NCBI RefSeq assembly: GCF_009884975.1
Contig: NZ_CP041970.1
Coordinates: forward strand, 1,116,001-1,180,000
Source: Acinetobacter dispersus
GTDB taxonomy: Bacteria; Pseudomonadota; Gammaproteobacteria; Pseudomonadales; Moraxellaceae
Length of the DNA stretch: 64,000 nt
Direction of reading: 5' to 3'
The notes below the pieces were generated by a model. The model was given only the letters and a program-made list of their open reading frames with translations, was not told the origin of the DNA and did no database searches. Below are positions 33,599 to 42,622 of this stretch, one piece after another. Each line of letters starts with the position of its first letter. The stretch's first letter is position 1. A program made the translations under genes and the position numbers.

Positions 33599-34309
33599 AT
33601 GGATGAGATTATAAAAAAACAGCCCTTGAGCTTATGGGATAGTTGTCGAGATCCTGTATTACTCACTGTCGTAGGCGGTGCAATCGATACCATAGGTTTT
33701 ATTGCACTATTCGGCTTTTTCACTGCACATGTAACAGGAAACTTGGTACTGGCTGGGGCAGCATGGGTGAGTGGTGGGTCGGGTATCTGGATTAAACTTG
33801 CTGCGATCCCATTGTTCATTGTGACAGTGGCGATCACCAAATATTGTATCGATCGTAGTGCTCAAAAGAGTAAGACGCTAAGTTATCTATTTCTTGGTGA
33901 AGCCATTTTTTTAACGGGCTTTATGCTCTCTGGGCTTTATTTCGAGCCGTTCAACAATGCAAATAGTCTCACAGTCGCACTTACAGGTGGTCTGGGTTTA
34001 ATTGCCTTGGCAATTCGAAACACATCAAGTAAAACGCTAATTAAACACATTAGTCCAAGTACAATGATGACAGGAAATACCACCCAGTTAGGGATCGATA
34101 TTTCAAATTATATGAGACAGACCAGTCCTGAAAATAAACGGAAATTGTTGCAAAGTTTAAGCATTGTTGTTGGTTTTATTGTGGGTGCATTTTTGGGCGC
34201 GATTCTTTATGTTTACCTCGATTTTTGGAGTGTCGCTTTCTTTATCATTCCTGTGCTTTATTTGGCTTATCTTGCAGCTCATCATCGTTTTGTTCAACCT
34301 GAAACATAA
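33599..34309 (+). CDS. DUF1275 (YoaK-like) membrane protein
   Basis: 236 residues, about six membrane helices, preceded by AGGAATTAG. The family features VGGAIDTIGFIALFGFFTAHVTGNLV and later LIKHISPSTMMTGNTTQLGID are both present. DUF1275 proteins are proposed transporters of unknown substrate. It lies 40 bases behind XapX and is probably co-transcribed with the amidohydrolase genes, so it may export or import the metabolite they act on. Confidence 0.85.
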   Translation: MDEIIKKQPLSLWDSCRDPVLLTVVGGAIDTIGFIALFGFFTAHVTGNLVLAGAAWVSGGSGIWIKLAAIPLFIVTVAITKYCIDRSAQKSKTLSYLFLGEAIFLTGFMLSGLYFEPFNNANSLTVALTGGLGLIALAIRNTSSKTLIKHISPSTMMTGNTTQLGIDISNYMRQTSPENKRKLLQSLSIVVGFIVGAFLGAILYVYLDFWSVAFFIIPVLYLAYLAAHHRFVQPET

Positions 34310-34362
34310 ACGGACAGAGTTAGTGCTTTGTTGTTGAATCGTGATGTATGAGGTGGTATCGC

Positions 34363-36336
34363 ATGGTAATCAATAGAAAAACGCTAATAAAGGGCATTGT
34401 TTTGCTTTGTCTCTTTTACAGCTTATCTGCCTGTCAGCTCGTCAAACTTCAACAACGAAGCTTAAGTGCATCCTTAACCGATAAAACTCAAAGCATCTTA
34501 ACGAGACCTCAATTAAGTGATTCCTCACAAAATACCTTGCTTCTGGCTGGTATTCCAGCCAATGAATGTATCAATCAGCCCGATAGATGTATACAGACTT
34601 TAGAAAAAAAACTAACTGATAATAATGAACAGCGTTATGCTGCAGCCAGTGAAGTGTATTTGGCTCAGGCTTTACGGTTAAGTGAAGAAAAAAGATGTCA
34701 TGTATCGTTGTTGGAAAGACAGCATTCAACGAAACAAAATCAGTGTTTAGATCAAGTACTGACTTTACTTGATCGAAGTATCCGTTTTAGCTATGCCTAT
34801 TTATTCGAAACGCAACACACACCTCAACAGCGTATTTTTGATCAGAGGCAAACGCAGGTTCGGCTTTTTTATAACGTGGCACTTTCACGACTGATCACGA
34901 CGGCTTATTTACGCTATCAATTCACTCAGTTTCCAAAACAATTACTCATTAATCAGCATCGTTATTCTTTTAATTTCGATGATTATCCAGAATTAGCAAC
35001 GACAGATATTCAATTACTGCAGTCGAGCTACAATATGCGTTTTTCTGGATTTTACAGTGTCAATCGTCGAGATGGCTTTGGTTCTGAATTTGTGTTGGTT
35101 GCAAAGAATAAGCAGCCATTCAACTCAGATTATGTTTATGATCCAGAAACCTTTTATGCCGCTCAGGAAAATCCATATATTCACACAGCAAGATATTTAT
35201 CTGTTACTGCTGTAGCACAACCATTGAAACAGACCCAAGTTGAAGATTTACTTCAAGATGCTGCATTAGAAATCAAGCTGATTGATCCTTTTCACCATGA
35301 TGAGGTTCAGGTCGCGGGTGGGAATTATTTATTGACAGCGAATTATTCAGCACCATATGGTCTTTGGTTAGCAGAAAATAACTTAGGTGGTACAGGCTAC
35401 AAGAGCTTGATCGATCGTAAAGAACAGTTGAGCATGCCACATTTATTCATGTTGGAGCCGTATCAAGCGAATAAAAAAATTATTATCTTTGTCCATGGCT
35501 TAGCAAGTAGTCCCGAAGCATGGATTACTCTGACGAATGATATTTTAGGGGATGATAACTTACGTAAGCAATATCAGGTTTGGCAGGTTTTCTACTCTAC
35601 CAACATGCCGATTTTAGAAAGCCGCGCCCAGATTTATGCCTTGTTGAAACAGGCATTTTCAATGCATGATCCTAAAGATGCTGCAATGTCGGACGCTGTT
35701 CTGATTGGACATAGTATGGGTGGTATTATTAGTCGTCTGATCATGGGGCAGGGTGATATCCGTCAGCAGGCTGTTGAAGCCATCAATAATGAAAAAGCAC
35801 ATGATTTTATTTTCTCACCCGCTGTCAGTAAGCGCTTTATCTTCCGCCCAATTGATCAAATTAACCGTGTGATTTTTATTGCAACACCCCATAAAGGTAC
35901 TGCCTATGCAGATCGCTGGTTTACACTCGCGTTACGCAAAGTTATTCATTTACCCAGCAAGTTTTTAACTGCAGCCGAGGTTGCGGTCAAAGAAAAGAAG
36001 ATTGATTTACATCAGATGAAAAATAATCTTTCCTCAGGCATCATTGAAAATGGACCAAGTGATTTAAGCTATCAGTCCAAATTTATGAAAATGAGTCAGG
36101 ATGTTCAACTAATAAAGGGTTTAGCGTACCATTCAATCATTGGTAATCTCACGCAAAGCCAAGACCCTAATAAAATGACAGATGGTATCGTGCCCTATAC
36201 CAGCTCACATTTAGAGGGGGCATTATCTGAAAAAATAATTCAAGGTGGGCATTCGATTCAGGAAAAACCAGAAGCGATTTTGGAGTTAAGACGAATTTTA
36301 AAATTACATGCGAAACAGCATCCCTTGCCACAATGA
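34363..36336 (+). CDS. Lipoprotein alpha/beta hydrolase (lipase-like)
   Basis: ATG 34363 has GAGGTGG 6 bases upstream and gives MVINRKTLIKGIVLLCLFYS then LSAC, a lipobox with C24 as lipidation site; 657 residues. An N-terminal unknown domain of about 360 residues precedes the alpha/beta hydrolase domain: oxyanion loop FVHGLASSPEAW, nucleophile S451 in GHSMGG, ATPHKGTAYAD, and a final His in IIQGGHSIQ. The family includes cell-surface lipases or esterases. It is probably attached to the outer membrane. The substrate is unknown. Confidence 0.82.
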   Translation: MVINRKTLIKGIVLLCLFYSLSACQLVKLQQRSLSASLTDKTQSILTRPQLSDSSQNTLLLAGIPANECINQPDRCIQTLEKKLTDNNEQRYAAASEVYLAQALRLSEEKRCHVSLLERQHSTKQNQCLDQVLTLLDRSIRFSYAYLFETQHTPQQRIFDQRQTQVRLFYNVALSRLITTAYLRYQFTQFPKQLLINQHRYSFNFDDYPELATTDIQLLQSSYNMRFSGFYSVNRRDGFGSEFVLVAKNKQPFNSDYVYDPETFYAAQENPYIHTARYLSVTAVAQPLKQTQVEDLLQDAALEIKLIDPFHHDEVQVAGGNYLLTANYSAPYGLWLAENNLGGTGYKSLIDRKEQLSMPHLFMLEPYQANKKIIIFVHGLASSPEAWITLTNDILGDDNLRKQYQVWQVFYSTNMPILESRAQIYALLKQAFSMHDPKDAAMSDAVLIGHSMGGIISRLIMGQGDIRQQAVEAINNEKAHDFIFSPAVSKRFIFRPIDQINRVIFIATPHKGTAYADRWFTLALRKVIHLPSKFLTAAEVAVKEKKIDLHQMKNNLSSGIIENGPSDLSYQSKFMKMSQDVQLIKGLAYHSIIGNLTQSQDPNKMTDGIVPYTSSHLEGALSEKIIQGGHSIQEKPEAILELRRILKLHAKQHPLPQ

Positions 36337-36384
36337 TGATTTAGAGTCCAACAATTTGATAATGGGAACAGTAGTCTCTAAATT

Positions 36385-36810
36385 TTAGTCATCTCTTAAG
36401 ATTGCTTCCCCTGTACGCGGATTGGTGAGGGTCACATTTTCTAAGGCACGAATCAGCCAAGACTCTTGCTGCTTGGTCAATACCGCAAGAATCAAAGTAT
36501 CTACCTGATGCGGACCTGCTGGATGGGTAGTGCCGGCGGTTAATCTGCTCCAAAAATGGATAATCACCACATCATCGGTAATTGGACTCAGCTCTATGAT
36601 TTCATTCTGAAGCGTCGAATCGCGATAGATGGTTTCATGAATAGGACGATGTAAGGCAACAATTTCTTCTATACCTTTTACATAGTGCCCAAAGCGATTT
36701 ACAAAACTTGCATCCTCACAAAATAGCGAGGCAAACGCAGCCATATCGTGCTCATTCCAAGCCATTTGAAATAAATATGGGATTTGTTTTGGGGCAGTTG
36801 CTTTAGCCAT
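36385..36810 (-). CDS. SnoaL/DUF4440-type NTF2-like protein
   Basis: A 141-residue small alpha+beta barrel protein of the SgcJ/EcaC group: FQMAWNEHDMAAFASLFCEDASFVNRFG is the family start and VVIIHFWSRLTAGTTHPAG a core strand pair. Members are isomerase-, dehydratase- or ligand-binding-like; no specific reaction is predicted. It lies 10 bases downstream of the TetR gene, so the two form one minus-strand operon. Confidence 0.78.
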   Translation of the reverse strand: MAKATAPKQIPYLFQMAWNEHDMAAFASLFCEDASFVNRFGHYVKGIEEIVALHRPIHETIYRDSTLQNEIIELSPITDDVVIIHFWSRLTAGTTHPAGPHQVDTLILAVLTKQQESWLIRALENVTLTNPRTGEAILRDD

Positions 36811-36820
36811 GATCTTTTCC

Positions 36821-37456
36821 TTAGCTCAATCCCTTGATCAACGCACTGATCGTCATTTCTTTTAAGGTATTCGGATTCCCCCAAGGATATTCTGGAATAC
36901 CAATCAGACTTAAAGTAATCCCTAACATACTACAGAGTAGAACGTTCTTGATTTCGTTTGCATCACCTGCACGTATTTCACCACGGACTTGTGCTTCCTT
37001 AATTGCACGCGTGTAAATTTCTAATTGGGGAACTGCTTGTGAAGCATCGACAAAATAATGTTCCTCAGCATTCTGTGGATGATCTTCAATCAAAAAAATT
37101 GCTCTGCAATCATTCGGTCGATTCAACCAAAAATCAACCTGAGCAGTACACAGCTTTTCTAGTCGTTTTGATTCAGGACTGCAGTTGTAACATTCTTCCA
37201 GTTCAAGCATTAAATCTAAAAAAATCACTTCCCAAATATGGTGCAGTAACTGTCTTTTACTTGGAAATAAGGTATAGAGCGTTGCGGGTAAACAGTCTGC
37301 TTGGGCTGCAATTTTACGCATAGATACACCTTCGTATCCATGTGCTGCAAATAGGTCTCTGGCCGCCTGAATAATTACATTTCGATTGGCTTCGATTTGT
37401 TCCTGACTGCGCGGAGGACGTCCACGGCGGGGGGCTTTTGTTTGATTATTTTCCAT
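36821..37456 (-). CDS. TetR family repressor of the amine-oxidase region
   Basis: A 211-residue protein starting MENNQTKAPRRGRPPRSQEQ with the TetR DNA-binding domain (IIQAARDLFAAHGYEGVSMRKIAAQADCLPATLYTLFPSKRQLL) and a helical ligand domain. It is divergent from the flavin amine oxidase gene. Two similar 24-base inverted repeats between the genes (37466-37489, 37500-37523) are likely its operators, implying repression of both directions. Confidence 0.88.
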   Translation of the reverse strand: MENNQTKAPRRGRPPRSQEQIEANRNVIIQAARDLFAAHGYEGVSMRKIAAQADCLPATLYTLFPSKRQLLHHIWEVIFLDLMLELEECYNCSPESKRLEKLCTAQVDFWLNRPNDCRAIFLIEDHPQNAEEHYFVDASQAVPQLEIYTRAIKEAQVRGEIRAGDANEIKNVLLCSMLGITLSLIGIPEYPWGNPNTLKEMTISALIKGLS

Positions 37457-37465
37457 AGCTATTGA

Positions 37466-37489
37466 TTTTAGTGAACACGTTCCATAAAA
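37466..37489. promoter_or_regulatory. TetR operator, imperfect copy
   Basis: A 24-base dyad centred on GTGAACACGTTC and flanked by TTTTA and TAAAA, 20 of 24 bases identical to the downstream perfect copy. It begins 10 bases upstream of the TetR start codon. Confidence 0.65.
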
Positions 37490-37499
37490 TCAAATTTAA

Positions 37500-37523
37500 T
37501 TTTAATGAACGCGTTCATTAAAA
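37500..37523. promoter_or_regulatory. TetR operator, perfect 24-bp palindrome
   Basis: Core ATGAACGCGTTCAT with TTTTA/TAAAA flanks, fully symmetric. Its centre is 34 bases from that of the first copy, and it lies 31 bases before the amine oxidase start. Confidence 0.8.
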
Positions 37524-37553
37524 TATGGATGATAATTTTAATAGCAGGAAATA

Positions 37554-38930
37554 ATGATGGATACTCAAACAACTGAAAAAATGTGGGATGTAATCGTGAT
37601 CGGTGCTGGTTTAGCAGGTTTAAAAGCAGCACTGGAATTAAAGAAAGCGGGTAAAGATGTATTGCTTTTAGAAGCGCGTGATCGTGTCGGTGGGCGTTCA
37701 AAGGCTGGAGAGATCTATGGAGAAACCATTGATCTGGGTGGGCAGTGGGTTGGTCCGCAACAAAAACTGTTATTGGCACAGGCACAAGAACTGGGTGTCA
37801 AAACCTATCCTCAATTTATCAAAGGCGCGAGCTTGGTTAGTCGTAATGGTTTAGTCAAATCATATCGCTCCAATATCCCAAAGCTGCCAATTGCTTCACT
37901 GCTTGAAATTGCGCTGCTTGAACGTCGTTGGAATAAAGAAGCTCAAACATTGCCGAATGGTGAACCTTGGTTAGCAGCACATGCAAAGCAATGGGATGCG
38001 GAGTCGGTTGAAAGTTGGCTGTTAAAGCATGTACGTACAGACGGTGCGCGAGACTTTATGCGAACCATCGTAGGGGCACTCTTCTGTTGTAATACCTCTC
38101 AATTGTCCTATCTGTTTTTCCTCGAATATTTTAGACAAGGGCATGGACTTGAAGTTCTCATCTCAACTGAAGGTGGAGCGCAGCAAGATAAATTCATCGG
38201 TGGTGCATGGCAAATTTCCAAACTGATTGCAGATCAATTACAAGACCATTTAATCTTAAATTCACCTGTTTTAGCTGTTGAGCAGCATGCAGATCATGTC
38301 AAAGTTGTGTGTAGAACCCAAAGCTATAAGGCAAAAAATATCATCATTGCCACACCGCCTGTACTTGCATCCAAAATTCATTACACACCACCGCTACCTA
38401 CAAAGCGTGAACGCTTATTACAAAGTATGACCATGGGTGCTGTGATCAAAGTCCATTTGGCCTATAGCAACGCTTTTTGGAAGCAACAAAACTTAAATGG
38501 TGCTGTGGTTGCGACAGATCGAGCTGTGAGCGTTGTGTTTGATCAATCTCCAGAAGGAGCAAATCATGGTGTCTTACTGGGCTTGATCGAAGGTGATTAT
38601 GCAATTGAATTAAGTTCGCTGGATGTTGAAGCACGTCATCAACGGGTCATTGCAGATTTTGTTTATTACTTTGGCCAACAAGCAGCACATCCTTTGGAGT
38701 ATGTGGAACAAGACTGGCTCACTGAAGCGTGGTCTCAAGGGGGATATGTTGCACATATGCCACCAGGGGTGATGACCACTTATGGTGATTGTATCAGACA
38801 GCCTGTCGATCGAATTCATTGGGCGGGTACAGAAACGGCGACTGAATGGAGTGGCTATCTAGATGGTGCTTTACAGTCAGGTATACGCGCTGCCAAAGAA
38901 ATTATTTACAAACAGACCTTAGGTCTGTGA
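37554..38930 (+). CDS. Flavin-containing monoamine oxidase-like enzyme
   Basis: 458 residues (start 37554 or the adjacent ATG 37557). The FAD loop VIVIGAGLAGLKAALELKKAG is followed by LLEARDRVGGRSKAGE and GGQWVGPQQ. The C-terminal FAD/substrate motif IHWAGTETATEWSGYLDGALQSG is that of the MAO/amine oxidase family. These enzymes oxidise primary or tertiary amines to aldehydes with H2O2 release, in the cytosol. The divergent TetR and the following 161-residue gene form its immediate context. The substrate is unknown. Confidence 0.88.
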   Translation: MMDTQTTEKMWDVIVIGAGLAGLKAALELKKAGKDVLLLEARDRVGGRSKAGEIYGETIDLGGQWVGPQQKLLLAQAQELGVKTYPQFIKGASLVSRNGLVKSYRSNIPKLPIASLLEIALLERRWNKEAQTLPNGEPWLAAHAKQWDAESVESWLLKHVRTDGARDFMRTIVGALFCCNTSQLSYLFFLEYFRQGHGLEVLISTEGGAQQDKFIGGAWQISKLIADQLQDHLILNSPVLAVEQHADHVKVVCRTQSYKAKNIIIATPPVLASKIHYTPPLPTKRERLLQSMTMGAVIKVHLAYSNAFWKQQNLNGAVVATDRAVSVVFDQSPEGANHGVLLGLIEGDYAIELSSLDVEARHQRVIADFVYYFGQQAAHPLEYVEQDWLTEAWSQGGYVAHMPPGVMTTYGDCIRQPVDRIHWAGTETATEWSGYLDGALQSGIRAAKEIIYKQTLGL

Positions 38931-38987
38931 TTGTTCAGTAGACACCTTGAATTACATGACCTTCATTCTGATGAGTAAGGAATAAAT

Positions 38988-39473
38988 ATGCGGTCTCAAC
39001 AGTTTCTAAATAGAATTAACTATGAATTGCAAAATCGTGCCTTTGCGCTTATCGCAATTGCACGTATCGCCAATCGCGTACAGGGAACACAAGAATATAT
39101 TTTCTGGAGTGCCTATGAAAGTTTAGAACGATTCAATACGCCACATTATTTTGCATATGCAGAGAAGTTAGGCCTCGATGCAACACCATCTTTTTTGACT
39201 AAGGCAAAAGCATCACTGATTAGTTCAACGCCATCTTTCTTATTGGGTGAATTACTTAAACTGGTTTATGCAAAAACCAAAGTTTATATGGAGGATTTAA
39301 AACAAGTCCATGCTCAAGGAACGGAAGCAGATCGTGAGTTTCTAGACTATATGCTTGCACAAGAGCAAGTTCAAATAGAATTGATGGAACTGGCAATCAA
39401 AAAACAATATCGTGAAATTCCGCCTAAAATTGAGCAGTTTATCCAGCACTATCGAGATAAGAAACTGGTTTAG
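38988..39473 (+). CDS. Unrecognised helical 161-residue protein linked to the amine oxidase
   Basis: A mostly helical soluble protein (MRSQQFLNRINYELQNRAFA, FIQHYRDKKLV) with no signal or membrane segment that I can be sure of. It lies 57 bases behind the amine oxidase in the same direction and before a shared hairpin, so the two are probably one operon. Possibly a ferritin-like helical bundle, but no metal motif is evident. Family not recognised. Confidence 0.6.
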   Translation: MRSQQFLNRINYELQNRAFALIAIARIANRVQGTQEYIFWSAYESLERFNTPHYFAYAEKLGLDATPSFLTKAKASLISSTPSFLLGELLKLVYAKTKVYMEDLKQVHAQGTEADREFLDYMLAQEQVQIELMELAIKKQYREIPPKIEQFIQHYRDKKLV

Positions 39474-39503
39474 AGCATGTTTTATTCTTATGAGTTGAAA
39501 GTA

Positions 39504-39537
39504 AATCGTCCTATAGCTGCATCGATATAGGACGATT
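39504..39537. terminator. Hairpin between convergent operons
   Basis: AATCGTCCTATA and TATAGGACGATT pair perfectly (12 bp, 10-base loop) between the amine-oxidase operon and the convergent esterase operon. Confidence 0.65.
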
Positions 39538-39578
39538 AAACAAATAAAATGGCTAAATCATTAAACGCACACCATTAT

Positions 39579-40490
39579 TTAGATTCGGACTTTGTCATAT
39601 ATTTCTTTCGCAGCTGAAGTGATTGCTAACATATGAATAGCGCCATGAATCATGCCTTCTAACAAATGGAAGTTCACATTAACACCAGCTTCTCTCAATT
39701 TCTCTGCATACTTTTCACCATCATGTCGAAGTGGATCGTATTCACATACAAAAATTGTGGCATCAGGTAAGCCTTGTAATGAATGCGCAAGCAAAGGGCT
39801 GACAAGCTCATTTACTTTGTCTGCCTTAGCATTAACATATTGATCCCAACAATACGCCATGGTCGCCGTCGTTAAACCAAAGCCCTGTGCATATGTTTGA
39901 TAAGAAGCGTTACTCATGGTGGCATCTAATGCTGGGTAGAACAGCAGTTGATGACTGATTTTAATATCAGGATGTTGTTTTGCCAGTAGGCAGGCCACTG
40001 CTGCGATATTTGCTCCAGCACTGTCTCCACCCACTGCAATACGATTTTTATCAAGACCAAATACCGAAGCATTTTCCTGAATATAAGACAATGCAGTAAA
40101 AAAATCGGTTAATGGTATTGGGAATTTAACTTCTGGCGCTAAACGATAGTCGACGGAGAATATCACTTGCACCATTGATTCAGCCAATAAACGACAAGCA
40201 CGGTCCCATGCATCTAGGCTGCCAAGACACCATCCACCACCGTGAGCAAACACCATCGCTGGACGTTGTTGCACATGTTCTAAAACATAAGGAACATAAA
40301 CACGAACTTCAATTTCTGCTTGATCCTCAGTCATCACCCTAAAGCTGTGTTGATAAGATGAGTCTTGTTCAACGCCTTGTTGTTGGATAATCGATTGATT
40401 TACCTGTGCTCTTAGTTCATCCAATGTGTTTGCAGCGGGTAATGCAGACTGAGACTTAAGCCAATTTTCGATTTCAATACGTAACGTCAT
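39579..40490 (-). CDS. HSL-type alpha/beta hydrolase (esterase)
   Basis: A 303-residue hydrolase of the hormone-sensitive lipase group. HGGGW (83-87) forms the oxyanion hole, S157 is in GDSAG, the acid is in VCEYDPLRHDG and the His in LEGMIHGAIHM. It acts on short-chain esters. It is the last gene of a minus-strand operon with a 4-base overlap (ATGA type) to the upstream hydrolase. Confidence 0.87.
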   Translation of the reverse strand: MTLRIEIENWLKSQSALPAANTLDELRAQVNQSIIQQQGVEQDSSYQHSFRVMTEDQAEIEVRVYVPYVLEHVQQRPAMVFAHGGGWCLGSLDAWDRACRLLAESMVQVIFSVDYRLAPEVKFPIPLTDFFTALSYIQENASVFGLDKNRIAVGGDSAGANIAAVACLLAKQHPDIKISHQLLFYPALDATMSNASYQTYAQGFGLTTATMAYCWDQYVNAKADKVNELVSPLLAHSLQGLPDATIFVCEYDPLRHDGEKYAEKLREAGVNVNFHLLEGMIHGAIHMLAITSAAKEIYDKVRI

Positions 40491-41371
40491 CTTGCTTTTT
40501 CCTGTTGTAAAAAATTAAGAATCAATGAACAAAATATTTCTGGTTGTTCTTCCATAATGAAATGACCACAATCTTTGACAATCGCACTGGATAACTGAGT
40601 ACTCACTTTTTTCATGGTTTCATAAGGTGCATCATTTGTTGCATGCTCTGCACCAATCGCGAATACGGGCATATCTAAAGTCTTAGCTTCCCTTAGTTTA
40701 TTCTGACGAATAGTTTCAGGGATGGCGCGATAGTAATTAAAACCTGCTGTTAAACGTCCTGAAACCTTATAAGCCTCTATATAGGTTTCAGTGGCAACTT
40801 TATCTTGATGCCATGACCATTTATCAAAAATATAATTGAGATAAGTTTCTTCCCGACCCATCACTAAAGCTTCAGGCAAATCGCTAATCTGATTAAACAT
40901 AAAATGCCAGAGAAAAATATTCTGTTCAGGTGGAACAAAAATTGGGGGCGGTGGTGCTAAACCCGGAATTACAGCTTCTGTGACCGCAAGACGAGTGACG
41001 GATTCAGGGAAATCGCAGGCGAGTGCATAGCCAACCCACATCCCGATATCATGCCCAATAACGGCATAGCGATGATGTCCAAGTTCAGACATCAGACTCG
41101 ATAGAATGGCTGCAATATGTCCAGTATCATAATGACCATCCAATGGAGCTGAATATCCAGTTCCAGGTGGATCAACCGCAATCGCTTGATAACCATGCTG
41201 AGCCAACTCAGCCATGACGTGTCGCCATGCATACCATGTTTGAGGCCACCCCGGAATCAGTAAAACAGCGGGGCCATTGCCTGCGGATACGTAATGTAAT
41301 TTTTTAGCTTCAATATGGATGTAGTGATGATTAAATTGATTTGATAATTTTTCAGTGTGCGTCGTCATCAT
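40487..41371 (-). CDS. Alpha/beta hydrolase (epoxide hydrolase / dehalogenase-like)
   Basis: 294 residues (start 41371 or the adjacent 41368). PGWPQTWYAW is the oxyanion segment, D108 in GHDIGMWVG is an Asp nucleophile as in epoxide hydrolases and haloacetate dehalogenases, and the catalytic His is near KDCGHFIMEEQPE. It overlaps the HSL-type esterase by 4 bases and follows the epimerase by 17 bases. The substrate is unknown. Confidence 0.83.
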   Translation of the reverse strand: MMTTHTEKLSNQFNHHYIHIEAKKLHYVSAGNGPAVLLIPGWPQTWYAWRHVMAELAQHGYQAIAVDPPGTGYSAPLDGHYDTGHIAAILSSLMSELGHHRYAVIGHDIGMWVGYALACDFPESVTRLAVTEAVIPGLAPPPPIFVPPEQNIFLWHFMFNQISDLPEALVMGREETYLNYIFDKWSWHQDKVATETYIEAYKVSGRLTAGFNYYRAIPETIRQNKLREAKTLDMPVFAIGAEHATNDAPYETMKKVSTQLSSAIVKDCGHFIMEEQPEIFCSLILNFLQQEKAR

Positions 41372-41388
41372 TATTTCTCGTTCTACGC

Positions 41389-42441
41389 TTAAATGCCCAA
41401 TAATTGGTTGATTTGTGATTGATTTACGGGCGCAGCAGCAAAGTCATCAAATATTTTATCGGTCACATGGATAATATTTTGTTTAATAAATTCAGCACCT
41501 TCTCGTGCGCCATCATCTTTATTTTTTAGACAACATTCCCATTCCAACGTTGCCCAACCCTGATAGTTGTTATGTGCTAATTTTGAAAAAATCGATTTAA
41601 AATCAACTTGACCATCACCTGTAGAGCGGAAGCGGCCAGCTCGATCTCCCCAATTTTGATAGCCACCGTACATGCCTTGACGACCTGTCGGTGTGAACTC
41701 GGCGTCTTTTACATGGAACATACGAATGAAGTCCTTGTAGATATCTAGGTATTCTAAGTAGTTCAGTTGTTGAAGAATAAAATGGCTAGGATCAAACAAG
41801 ATCTGACAACGTGGGTGATGATTGGTGCGTTCTAAAAACATTTCAAAGCTAATCCCATCATGAAGATCTTCACCAGGATGAATTTCATAGCAAAGATTGA
41901 CACCGTATTCATCACAGGCATTTAAGATCGGAGTCCAACGGCGAGCAAGTTCATCAAAAGCTGTTTCGATTAGCCCTTCAGGACGTTGCGGGAAGGGAAA
42001 GATATAAGGCCATGCTAAAGAACCAGAGAAAGTTCCCATCTCATGTAACCCTAGACGCGCAGACGCTTGAACCGAAGCGAACATCTGTTGTTCAGCCCAT
42101 CGGGTTCTTTCTGTTGGTTTACCATGCAAATATGAGGGTGCAAAACCATCACATAAAGCGTCATAAGCAGGATGAACCGCCATTAACTGACCAAAAATAT
42201 GCGTGCTTAACTCACTAATTTGTAAACCGTTTTGATCTAAAATACCTTTGATCTCATCACAATAACTCTGACTTTCCGCTGCTAAATTGACATCAAATAA
42301 TCGTTTATCCCAAGCAGGCAGTTGAACAGCCTTGAAGCCATTGTCCGCAACCCATGCTGCAATACTTGCTAAATTGTTGAATGGAAAAATATTATCACTG
42401 AACTGCGCGAGATGAATACTTGGCCCTTTGATTGTTTGCAT
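41389..42441 (-). CDS. Sugar phosphate isomerase/epimerase (TIM-barrel, AP-endonuclease-2 family)
   Basis: A 350-residue xylose-isomerase-like barrel. Metal-binding pieces are visible in order: LCYEIHPGEDLHDG, QILFDPSHF, MFHVKDAEFTP and WATLEWECC. Such enzymes act on sugars or inositols in the cytosol. It is the first gene of the operon 42441-39579, with the TetR palindrome just upstream. The sugar may be a glycoside or ester freed by the two hydrolases; this is inference. Confidence 0.82.
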   Translation of the reverse strand: MQTIKGPSIHLAQFSDNIFPFNNLASIAAWVADNGFKAVQLPAWDKRLFDVNLAAESQSYCDEIKGILDQNGLQISELSTHIFGQLMAVHPAYDALCDGFAPSYLHGKPTERTRWAEQQMFASVQASARLGLHEMGTFSGSLAWPYIFPFPQRPEGLIETAFDELARRWTPILNACDEYGVNLCYEIHPGEDLHDGISFEMFLERTNHHPRCQILFDPSHFILQQLNYLEYLDIYKDFIRMFHVKDAEFTPTGRQGMYGGYQNWGDRAGRFRSTGDGQVDFKSIFSKLAHNNYQGWATLEWECCLKNKDDGAREGAEFIKQNIIHVTDKIFDDFAAAPVNQSQINQLLGI

Positions 42442-42458
42442 CTTTGAAACTCAATTGG

Positions 42459-42472
42459 TTGTCGATCGACAA
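42459..42472. promoter_or_regulatory. TetR operator, perfect 14-bp palindrome
   Basis: TTGTCGATCGACAA lies 17 bases upstream of the epimerase start and between it and the divergent TetR gene. A half-site ATGTCGAT recurs at 42521-42528. Confidence 0.65.
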
Positions 42473-42622
42473 ACAATAGGCTGAATATTATTTAAAAACA
42501 ACTTATTTTTTCAAATGAATGTCGATAATTGGGTTTGGATACAACAAATCATATTGATTTATTTGCGAAAAATATTATTCCGATTAATAATAAAAAACAC
42601 TAAATTTGAAAAAAGAAGCACT

